Of a stretch of DNA of 64,000 nucleotides, positions 56,201 through 64,000 are shown piece by piece. Position numbers and translations under genes: made by a program. Position 1 is the stretch's first letter. Every line of letters starts with the position of its first letter. The notes beneath the pieces are model-generated. The model had not been told where the DNA came from, made no database searches, and saw only the letters and a program-made list of their open reading frames with translations. The DNA is from Macrosoma leucophasiata (Eukaryota; Arthropoda; Insecta; Lepidoptera; Hedylidae). The stretch lies in the NCBI GenBank assembly GCA_036365455.1, contig JAWQUS010000002.1, forward strand, positions 8,122,001-8,186,000, in the 5' to 3' direction.

Positions 56201-58841
56201 TAAAGTATGTGTATTTATTATACAAATATTTCTTCTTGTCTACAAGTGTCTTTGTCTGCCCGTCCTTTTTAAGTGTATAAAGACGAAGTTAAGTTTTTCA
56301 CTAGACATATTTATTGGCGATCGATCAGGGACTAAAAGCGTTCTTTTCTTACGGCATAACTTTTAAAAAGACATCGAGGCAATTTACTTCCTTAATAAAT
56401 ATTCATTGGGCACATTAACAATAGCAAACTTAAGCAATAACAAACTTGTTAAAGTACTGGTTAAGCAAGAGTCATACCATTTAAAATTGTTGAATGACGT
56501 CACTACTTTAACTCTTAACTATAACCGCCCAAGATACGCTGCTTGAAGTTGTTATTATAAATTATCTCTATGTATGTATCTTCACCCCAAGTCCCTTACA
56601 GGGTGGACAGCGAGTGTTTTTCGCCATATATTCCGGTCCTTACACCTCCTGCGCTTCGTCTACATTCATCATTATCTTCATACGTATGAAAGCCGATTCT
56701 CAAGACTCTTGACACCACCCTCAAACAGTACTCGACCTATTTGGCCAAGGTCCTCCTTGTCCTGGGTATTTGCGACCATTTCATTTATTGTAATTAGCGG
56801 TCAAATTTTTCACTTGATACATAAATATAACTGTGCCAATACTTCGCTGGTGCAACTCATTCAAATGTTTCTGTTATTGTTAAATATTTTATAAAAACTA
56901 TAACTGTGGTGCAAACGAACTTAAATACGCGATGTGTTGCAGAGCTGGTGTGCTCGTACGAGAAGCAGGACGGCGCGGAGGCGGAGACGAGCGCGGCGCT
57001 CGCGTGGCGGCGGCGCGAGCTGGCCGAGGAGATGGGGGGCGCCGCCGCCGCGCGCGCCGCCCTCACGCACGCCCGCGCGCTCGCCCGCCACCTGCGCAAG
57101 CGCCAGCGCAAGGACAAGCACGACCCGCCGCCGCCGCCCCAAAGGTACGCTCCCTACGCCACTGTCTCTACTGCACACTCCACACGCCACTCGAGCGCTC
57201 GCCCGCCACCTGCGCAAGGACAAGCACGACCCGCCGCCGCCGCCCCAAAGGTACGCTCCCTACGCCACTGTCTCTACTGCACACTCCACACGCCACTCGA
57301 GCGCTCGCCCGCCACCTGCGCAAGGACAAGCACGACCCGCCGCCGCCGCCCCAAAGGTACGCTCCCTACGCCACTGTCTCTACTGCACACTCCACACGCC
57401 ACTCGAGCGCTCGCCCGCCACCTGCGCAAGGACAAGCACGACCCGCCGCCGCCGCCCCAAAGGTACGCTCGCTTCGCCACTGCTCTACTGCACACTCCAC
57501 ACGCCACTCGAGCGCTCGCCCGCCACCTGCGCAAGGACAAGCACGACCCGCCGCCGCCGCCCCAAAGGTACGCTCGCTTCGCCACTGCTCTACTGCACAC
57601 TCCACACGCCACTCGAGCGCTCGCCCGCCACCTGCGCAAGGACAAGCACGACCCGCCGCCGCCGCCCCAAAGGTATGCTCTCCCTACGCCACTGTCTCTA
57701 CTGCACACTCCACACGCCACTCGAGCGCTCGCCCGCCACCTGCGCAAGGACAAGTACGACCCGCCGCCGCCGCCCCAAAGGTACGCTCGCTTCGCCACTG
57801 CTCTATTGCACACTCCACACGCCACTCGAGCGCTCGCCCGCCACCTGTGCAAGGACAAGTACGACCCGCCGCCGCCGCCCCAAAGGTACGCTCGCTTCGC
57901 CACTGCTCTATTGCACACTCCACACGCCACTCGAGCGCTCGCCCGCCACCTGTGCAAGGACAAGTACGACCCGCCGCCGCCGCCCCAAAGGTACGCTCGC
58001 TTCGCCACTGCTCTACTGCACACTCCACACGCCATTCGAGCGCTCGCCCGCCACCTGTGTAATGGCCAGCGCAACGCAAGTACAAGCATGACCCGCCGCC
58101 GCCTCAAGGATATGCTCCGTACACCACTGTCTTTACGACACACAACACACAACCGGTGCGCACAACACAGCATAAGCCCTTAACACAACCATACGCACGT
58201 TATGAGCGAGATTCACGGATCCCACTACGACTTTTTTTGACTTGGAGTAGAACTTTCCATGTTTATTTTGTTTCACAATATTTAACTCTTATTTTAGTTC
58301 ACCCAAAGTCAAAATGTTTATTAACGCACCCGCACGTTACCTATCTTTGTACCTTACCTAATTGATATAAACCAGTTACAGTCCACTTTTATATAATTTT
58401 ATTCCGGAGTAGTCACCCCCAGCTTTATTGATTAGGGACTACACCCCAACATCATCAACAAGTCAAAGTAAAATCGTGGTGCGGTCAATGTTGTGTGAAT
58501 CTCGCCCTTAGGTTCCGACTGCCTCTACGCACGGCCGGACGCAGCCTCACTATACACTATAGGCTCTCTTTTCGAGCTTTTCATTAACTTGTATCTATTT
58601 ATCGTGCAGTCAATCCACCGAGGTGAAAAAGAAAGAGGGGACCACGGCGTCAGCCAGCGCGACGCCGGCGACGGGCGGCAACAGCGCCTACTACCAGCCG
58701 CCGGCCGGCGCCGCGGCCCCGCACTCGTACGACCAGTCGTACGCGCAGCCCTACCAGCCGCCCTGGGGCTACCAGCAGCCGCCCGGGCCCTACCAGCACC
58801 ACCCGCACCCCTGGGGTACTGGGTACCCCAACTACTACTGA
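38285..58841 (+). CDS. PRPF39: Pre-mRNA processing factor 39 (PRPF39/Prp39)
   Basis: Seventeen exons: 38285-38314, 38389-38970, 39535-39714, 39794-39880, 41413-41553, 42068-42214, 42696-42857, 44471-44596, 45317-45443, 46368-46515, 47910-48057, 48572-48682, 54141-54305, 54732-54952, 55912-56180, 56943-57144, 58610-58841 (TGA). Phases close to 1025 residues; vertebrate PRPF39 is about 670. Residues 1-389 form an acidic, disordered N-terminal region with three VSxDELP motifs (exons 5-6). HAT repeats start in exon 7 ([20 protein letters not shown]) and continue through exon 10. A second block begins with [19 protein letters not shown] (exons 12-13) and runs to exon 16. The tail is Pro/Tyr-rich ([17 protein letters not shown]). 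The protein is nuclear and U1 snRNP-associated; it helps U1 engage 5' splice sites. Exon 11 is entered through TAG at 47907-47909, because the CAG seven bases downstream breaks the frame. The exon 16 donor is tandemly amplified. The 3' exons are much more GC-rich than the introns. Confidence 0.93.
39881..41412. other. PRPF39 intron 4
   Basis: AT-rich intron with no recognised element apart from the 11-bp hairpin at 40513-40540. No nested gene is seen. Confidence 0.6.
40513..40540. repeat. 11-bp hairpin in PRPF39 intron 4
   Basis: CAATCTAACAT, a 6-base loop, then the exact inverse. Confidence 0.8.
42858..44470. other. PRPF39 intron 7, foldback-rich
   Basis: Contains a 242-bp MITE (43991-44232). 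A separate weak foldback pairs CCTTGGTACGTAC near 43230 with GTACGTACCAAGG near 43422. Antisense open frames at 42656-43045 and 43211-43618 have no recognisable motif and are probably transposon-derived or chance. Confidence 0.5.
43991..44232. mobile_element. MITE, 242 bp, in PRPF39 intron 7
   Basis: Arms 43991-44021 and 44202-44232 begin TATAGGTCGCGCCAGGTAAA and match with one mismatch in 31. Non-coding interior. Confidence 0.8.
47096..47358 (+). mobile_element. Truncated mariner 5' end, second lineage
   Basis: A terminal-repeat-like start (ACGAGGGTGGATCCAAAAGT) and, at 47276, an ATG opening a frame that reads [20 protein letters not shown] then KDIHQDMV, the N-terminal DNA-binding part of a mariner transposase. 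It is cut off abruptly at 47358. It differs from the mariners at 12003 and 26681. It lies in PRPF39 intron 10. Confidence 0.7.
48103..48156 (+). repeat. Diverged duplicate of PRPF39 exon 11 tail
   Basis: 54 bases matching 48007-48060 (exon 11 3' end plus the first donor bases) at about 46 of 54 positions. The frame is kept ([18 protein letters not shown] against [18 protein letters not shown]). The original donor GTGAGT corresponds to GTTAAC here, so the copy lacks a good splice donor. The frame from exon 11 stays open through it to a stop at about 48283. Confidence 0.8.
50331..51430 (+). pseudogene. Possible nested gene remnant in PRPF39 intron 12
   Basis: Splice-like signals bracket three short open blocks: an acceptor near 50330 and donor near 50443; acceptor TTTTTGTAG at 50543 and donor GTAAGT at about 50679; acceptor TTTTCAG at 50765. 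The second block is Ser-rich ([20 protein letters not shown]). Further on, 51235-51430 is open and reads [15 protein letters not shown], then [15 protein letters not shown], ending in TAA. I could not join the blocks in one frame without a stop, and I do not recognise the protein. It may be a decayed gene or transposon. Confidence 0.3.
52976..53032. repeat. 15-bp perfect hairpin in PRPF39 intron 12
   Basis: GTGACCACATGGGCA (52976-52990) and its exact inverse (53018-53032), with a 27-base loop. Confidence 0.85.
54490..54703 (-). mobile_element. Decayed SINE copy in PRPF39 intron 13
   Basis: Weakly alignable to the SINE at 25268-25590: GCCTGTTGACGTT block, TTGGGAAACCTCAGAAAAAT block, and the tRNA-like end TCTGCTACCATTAGACTAC. 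Confidence 0.55.
55083..55330 (+). mobile_element. LINE ORF2 C-terminus remnant in PRPF39 intron 14
   Basis: Plus-strand frame with [18 protein letters not shown] and [16 protein letters not shown], interrupted by one in-frame TGA, then [14 protein letters not shown]. It is homologous in layout to the minus-strand LINE end at 24994-25247 but from a different and older lineage. Confidence 0.7.
56181..56942. other. PRPF39 intron 15
   Basis: AT-rich; nothing recognised. The segment near 56580-56780 is open on the plus strand but lacks any motif. Confidence 0.5.
57075..58115 (+). repeat. Tandem array of exon 16 end plus 5' splice site
   Basis: Units of 105-108 bp run head to tail. Each has the coding end of exon 16 ([16 protein letters not shown]) followed by CCCCAAAG and a GT donor, then about 45 bp of intron start. 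GT donors fall at 57145, 57251, 57357, 57463, 57568, 57673, 57781, 57886 and 57991 (GTACGC, or GTATGC at 57673). A tenth, degenerate unit ends CTCAAGGATATG near 58110 with GT changed to GA. The first unit and the tenth keep a 12-base CGCCAGCGCAAG-type insertion (57101-57112) that the eight inner units lack. Confidence 0.95.
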
Positions 58842-59122
58842 CGGGCCCAACAACGCCAAGGACATAACTCATGACGTGTCGACTACACGTCGGGTGTATT
58901 TTGAACATTTTATTTTTCACCACCGTTTTAGATAGCTCATAGTGTCCGACAATGAAGTACAGTTATGTATTTGAATGACGGCGATTGCCCATCGGATTTT
59001 ATCTGAATTGTGTAATTAATTTTTAAGTCTTTTTACAGTACGCTAATAATGGATATAAGAATGTAAATATCGAATGACGATTAAAGGGATTCACATAATT
59101 AATTTGTGTTTTACTTGCATGT

Positions 59123-59128
59123 AATAAA
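59123..59128 (+). promoter_or_regulatory. PRPF39 candidate polyadenylation signal
   Basis: AATAAA 282 bases past the PRPF39 stop. Confidence 0.5.
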
Positions 59129-59302
59129 ATATAACTTGCGATTAAGTACAGTCTGAATTATAATATACAATCATTAAGTTGCAGTTACACTGACCTTAAT
59201 CAAAAGTGTGCAAAATAAAATTGCCTCGAAATAAATTTAGATAGTAAAAGATTTGGAGCAGTTAATTATAAACAAATAAAATTGTCAAAGAAGGTAAAAA
59301 TC

Positions 59303-59308
59303 TTTATT
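59303..59308 (-). promoter_or_regulatory. ARID4-like gene candidate polyadenylation signal
   Basis: AATAAA on the minus strand about 870 bases past the stop at 60180. Confidence 0.4.
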
Positions 59309-60179
59309 CATAAATAACACTATTTAGTCTAGCTAAAGATATATTTAAAATCTTTAAAAGTTACATATAGATCAATGATTATATGTTTCAATTAATGCTA
59401 CATCTATGTACCAATTTATTGAACGTACAATTAAGCAACTTAAAGTCAATTTTGAATATGTACATAGAAATAAGAGAGATACATCGCTAAAAAATGACAA
59501 AATGTACTTTTATTATAAAACTTTTTTCTAATGAGTTGTACTAACGACGAAGCACTCAGAATCGCACATATAAAGTTAATTCTTACTTAGATGTGGACCA
59601 ACAAGTGACCTCCTCAAATATCTTGATTCCTCTCAAAAGACCGCTAGGAGAACGTTGCTATACCAAAAATAGTGAATTTAAAATCTTCGGTACATTTTAT
59701 TCTCTAGGTGTGATTCGATCTACAAATCTATATAATATCTACATATAACATATACCTTGACAATTTTTTCCATTAATGTCGATTAGGAAGATAAATTATA
59801 GCTTAAAAATATTTTCTGAAACTTTTATCAACTATATACATAAAAATCGAGTTTCATGTACGAATTATACGAAATTCGATTGTGATGCGTGACTACAAAT
59901 CGTATTATTCAATGTGACCAGGGACATATGGAACTTTTGAAATATATACAATCATAACGTTTACGTTTATAAAAAAGAAACGGTTCCATCGACGTTTCAT
60001 AAAAAAATCGGTTCCATTTAGGAATGATTACATTGTCGAAATATATCATATTTCTCCACTGTAGCATTTGAGAATTGTTAAAATATGTCTGCGTGTCTAT
60101 TCTATAACGAATAAACACAGTCGAGCCTTTTCGGCGCGTCCGGAGATCAATCTGCATCTGGCAGACTTCAGTAGCTTCA

Positions 60180-63100
60180 TCATGAGCACGCAGCTTTCGC
60201 TGCCTTTACGGCTGTAAATAAAGATACATATTATTACATTTTTCTTGAATGATAGTGAGATTGATTCTTATTGGTAATTCTATGAGCAATCAAACAAGTC
60301 ATGACCTATCTATGAGGATCTATTTAAGGATCCCAATATAGTAATAGTGGCCTGCTAGATTACCTACTGAAGCAGTTTATGTATAGAATGTACACAGTTA
60401 AATACATAGGACTCGAGAAGTTCAATTATGTGAAAATCTAACGTATCTAGTAGTAAATTAATTAAGAAAGTAGACAATTAAATTCATTTTTAATAGATAG
60501 ACTGTACATTTTGTGTATGTAGTTAACATTATAATATATATTATGTAATTATTATTTTAATTCTCAATTAAGTTTGATATCATTCCTTATTTGTAAAACA
60601 TACTAACCTTCTCGTTCTTTGCGGCGCAGCTTCTTGCGTCGGCGGTCGATGGCCGCCAGCTCCGCCTTGACGGAGTGGTAAGCCTTGCGCAGGTCCGCGA
60701 GCCTCGACGTCAGCACGCTGATACGAGTCTGACAATCCCATGTCGGATCTACGGTCAAAGAACACTGAATTATTTTTTTATTGATGAGTAGAAAACTAGC
60801 TGTTCCCTGTAATTTCGAACGTTCCGTCATAATTCCGTTTTTTATTGCTCTGCTACATTTCCGGAGGAACCCACATTACAAATTCCAGTTTTCGATGGTT
60901 TTTCAGTGGAATTTGTTTTAATCCATTATCTGTCTGTCACTCGGGAAGTAACGGAAGAATTTTATATATTAATATTACTGTATAATTATTAAATAAAACT
61001 AAATGAACTTAATCGTATCAAAGAGAGACAGATTCCTATAAAAACCAAAATATTTTAATGCAATCCACATCCACATTTACTCCCTAATATTGACATGAAT
61101 ATAGCATAGCATCGCGTCTAGTCCCGGCCTCACAAATCATGGCCGTACGAAAATCGATCAATCGAAACCATAGAGCAACACCGGAGGGGAGTAGCCATAT
61201 GCAGGCTTTCAACTCTGTGAAAGTACAAGCCCAAATGGGCCTATACATGTCGCCTACAGGTTTAAATGTGTGCGTGGAAATGTTTCTGTATTTTGTTAAA
61301 GTCAAGGTGTGAGTTTCGTAGTAATAGACAAATTTTGTAGTGTGTGTGTGTGTCGCACGCATTTCCCCCCGCCAAAAATGACAGACTGTTTTGCATCGGT
61401 AATAAACGCTATGGCTACTCCCCTCCGGTCCGCCGCGGCCGGTGGCCCGTGTTGCTCTATGATCGAAACAATCTCAACTGTCTGCGGAGTCCATAATTTT
61501 CCGTTAAGGCGTAGACATAATATATGCTTTGCCTGTCTTGTGCGACCGTACTTTTAGAAGATTAAATACATACCGAAGTCGACATAGAAGTTGTACTTGT
61601 GGGAGGCGTGGTGGTTGTTATGTGCGGCGTCGTCGGTGTCGCGGCGCGAGCGTCGAGCGCGGCGGCCCGCGCCGGAGCTCTCTGACGCTTTGCGCGAACG
61701 ACCGCTGCCTGTGTATGACATTTTTTTTTTATTATTTTTTTTTTTGGAGACTTATTACGAATGATATGTCAGTCCCATCGTGACTTACATTTAATACAAT
61801 CATAACAGCAGTTTAAGCAGTAACTTTGCATCTTCGGATGCAGATTTTGACAGCATATTAATATATACTCCAACATTGTATCGGCTTAACTTGAGCGCAT
61901 CGAATGAATTATTTATCTCCGCTGTGTTCCAAACATATTCTATAAGTAGGTGGTGAACGCCTTCTATCACTCCGCATTGCTCACAATTTGGTGAATATTC
62001 CTTTGTATGACAAAATTATTATTGAGTACAGGACGTTCCCAAGCAATTGTTGAATTTACTTGAGCGTGTCAGATTAACCTGGCATACTGTTGAGTACCTC
62101 CATCAAATCTAAGATTTCAATAAATAAAATACGCTTATACTCATAGCCCTACATTAGGTATAAACCTGTGTCGTGGGTGCCGTTGTACACATACACAAAC
62201 ACCCAAACCCGAAACAAATATCTGTAGGCCATACAAATATTTGTCACGGTGCGGAGATCGAACTCTTGACCCTTCGAATCAAACGGTCATCTCACAGCGC
62301 TGGACTAACCGGGTCGTCTAATCATATAACCGTAAGGTTTCTGTATAAGAGTATAAAACGACAAATTTATCTCTCTTATCAAATATAGCATTTATTACCA
62401 CCACACATGTGTTTAAGTGGCTAGTTCCCTGATAGTACAACCCGAAGCCGAAGCATGGACAGGAGGGCCGTTTATTTATGTGTCTATAATATGAGTAAGT
62501 ATATAGACAGTTTACGTATTTATTTATCTTGAATTAGCGGGTTCTATTTGGCTTACCATGTGGCTTGTCCAAATCCATAGCGGAAGGATCATGTGGCCGA
62601 CTGTCATCTTCGTCTTCTTTGCGGTCCAGGGGACTGTCCCGCTCAGATATACGCCGTTCCCTGTTGAAGTGAAAATATTAAAAAAAATATGCAATATTGT
62701 GTTGAGTGGTAGTTGGAGATTAGATTGGAGTTGAGTGACATACTGATAGTCTAATGGCCGAATACTCAAACGTCACTCAATTTTAAGCAACCCTCAAATG
62801 TGCGCTATCTCTATCGTTTGAACGTGTTTTATAAAGACAGAAGACTTTTAAGTCCCACATAGATTTGAGTGATGTTTGAGTATTTGGCCGTAAGAGAATG
62901 TAGACCTGTCAATATAATGACGGCAATCCATCACGACCAGAGAGAAATCAGGCGAGGGACCGACGGCAGTGGCGTAGCTAACATGGGTGCCAGCCGGGGC
63001 GGATGAGCAAAATAAAAAAGGAAATCCTTCACATTCTTTTGTATCTTATTTTTCCGTTCTCCACCGTTGCTCCCTTATTAAACCCTATCTAACTCAATTT

Positions 63101-63947
63101 TCTGACGCTCCCTGGTATTATAAATGCGAAAGTGAGTTTTATGTTGCACTCTCACGACTAAAAAGCTCAAATTTGGGTTATTACAAGAGAGGGTGTCACT
63201 CCCAATGGGTGGCACCTGGTGAGGGCTGCCCCCGCCGCTACTACGTCACTGACCGACGGCTTGACGTGCTCTCCGAGGAACGGGTACCAGTCTCGAATTT
63301 ACTCACAGAAAAACCTAATAACATGTTTTTTTCACCTGGGGATCGAATCGAGGCAGTTAGTTGAATGTCTTGTGTACTAACATATTGGTAATTATGCGAA
63401 TATATAATAAAATTACGGCCACTGAATATCTTTCGAGTATTTTGTATGGCAATGTTGCTGTCAGGTTTGGTCGTAGTAACTATCACAGAGACAACAATTT
63501 AGGTCCCAGGAGTAGAAACGCATCTACATTTCAACCTCTGGTTTTTGTGTAGATCTCTATAGGCTGTAGTAATCACTTAACATCCATGTGATCCGCAAGT
63601 TGCGGATGTGGGGAGGAGGCATGTTGCGGAGGTGGAAAGGGGACATGTTACGAAGGTAACAACTTGCGGTCCGCAACGTGCCATGAAAATGCGTGTAGTG
63701 AGGGCGTATGTTCCGGCGTACCTGTGTGGCGAGAGATCGAGACTACTATCCGGCGTGGTAGGCGGCGTGTTGTCCAACAAGGCGTGACGGCGTCCCCAGG
63801 CGCCCGCATCCTCGTCCCGCGGCTCGTTCCTCTCGGCCCTGTCCCGCGCCGCCTCCGGGACAGGTCCGGCGTTGGCACCACTCGCTCCGCCACCACTTCC
63901 TCCGGCGCCCGCCTCCCGTGATCCGCCCGAGTTGCGGCGCTCCTCAC
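60180..63947 (-). CDS. ARID4/hat-trick-like chromatin protein, last five exons
   Basis: Minus-strand exons 63722-63947, 62557-62660, 61574-61708, 60608-60748 and 60180-60211 (TGA). Phases close across all four introns. The first begins in phase, so the gene continues beyond the window. About 212 residues are visible: a Gly/Ser/Ala-rich stretch, then NTPPTTPDSSLDLSPH, an acidic/basic mixed region, KYNFYVDFDPTWDCQTRISV, and a coiled coil (TSRLADLRKAYHSVKAELAA, then IDRRRKKLRRKERE) to the C-terminus. The combination of a TPPTTP motif, a YVDF-like strand and an IDRRRK coiled coil agrees with my memory of the C-terminus of ARID4A/B, the retinoblastoma-binding subunits of the Sin3 histone deacetylase complex (hat-trick in Drosophila). 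The defining ARID, Tudor and chromo domains would lie outside the window, so the name is tentative. Confidence 0.75.
61169..61461 (-). mobile_element. hAT-type MITE, family A, 293 bp
   Basis: Flanked by perfect 8-base target duplications ATCGAAAC (61161-61168 and 61462-61469). The ends are CATAGAGCAACACCGG and GTGTTGCTCTATG. It is inserted in an intron of the ARID4-like gene and lies in the opposite orientation to the other copies in the window. Confidence 0.92.
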
Positions 63948-63957
63948 CTGTGGGAAT

Positions 63958-64000
63958 ACACATTTAAACATCTAGGCGACATTCATAGGTCTACTTGGGC
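63958..64000 (+). mobile_element. MITE family A, partial at window edge
   Basis: ACACATTTAAACATCTAGGC followed by GACATTCATAGG matches the interior of family A. It lies about 10 bp upstream of the acceptor of the first visible ARID4-like exon and runs off the window. Confidence 0.65.

Larger units (their letters stand above)
58842..60179. other. Shared 3' region between convergent genes
   Basis: AT-rich sequence holding the 3' untranslated regions of PRPF39 (plus) and the ARID4-like gene (minus). A plus-strand AATAAA at 59123-59128 and a minus-strand AATAAA at 59303-59308 are separated by under 200 bp, so the two transcripts nearly meet. Confidence 0.6.

Noticed and set aside
56906..58183. 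Long open frames of 300-425 codons on both strands across the tandem array, rich in Pro, Arg and Ala
   Set aside because: They arise because the GC-rich unit lacks stops and is close to a multiple of three. Only the frame of exon 16 is meaningful, and only up to whichever donor is used.

Overview
This is a eukaryotic, AT-rich and transposon-dense window, most likely from a moth or butterfly (Lepidoptera). The grounds are spliced nuclear genes with GT-AG introns of insect size, insect-type proteins, two mariner copies, a tRNA-derived SINE, several short inverted-repeat (MITE) families with 8-bp target duplications, and LINE 3' ends of a type I associate with lepidopteran genomes. The order-level assignment is inference from repeat style, not from a search. 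There are no operons.

Layout, left to right. 0-2.9 kb holds a foldback MITE, a SINE and the last two exons of an unidentified plus-strand gene. 5.2-6.2 kb is a two-exon minus-strand gene for a 125-residue single-pass membrane protein resembling SMIM26. 6.3-13 kb is repeat territory, including a three-deep nest of MITEs (8.4-9.2 kb) and a broken mariner (12.0-13.07 kb) that abuts a decayed DIRS-like tyrosine-recombinase retrotransposon (13.08-17.5 kb, minus strand), which carries a 22-bp CGTACG minisatellite at its 5' side. 19.85-22.75 kb is a three-exon plus-strand gene for an unrecognised 651-residue Gln/Glu/Asn/Tyr-rich protein. A 639-bp hAT-type element with perfect 8-bp target duplications sits just before 24.08-30.71 kb, the five-exon minus-strand gene for mitochondrial ribosomal protein L9. 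Its introns contain LINE, SINE and MITE copies and a full-length mariner whose transposase lacks the first catalytic aspartate. 31-38 kb is gene-poor and contains foldback elements and a palindromic pair of tRNA-like sequences.

38.29-58.84 kb is a complete 17-exon gene for the pre-mRNA splicing factor PRPF39 (predicted 1025 residues, HAT repeats). Every exon-exon phase closes. It ends tail-to-tail with the last five exons of an ARID4/hat-trick-like chromatin gene on the minus strand (60.18-63.95 kb, continuing beyond the window).

The most striking observation is in PRPF39. The 3' end of exon 16, together with its 5' splice site, is amplified as a tandem array of about 105 bp units (57.08-58.11 kb), giving nine successive GT donor sites. 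Seven of the nine keep the reading frame into exon 17. PRPF39 is itself a U1 snRNP-associated splicing factor that acts at 5' splice-site selection, so a multi-donor array in its own gene is worth testing. The same gene has a duplicated, diverged copy of the exon 11 tail and a pair of competing acceptors at exon 11, one of which gives an immediate stop.
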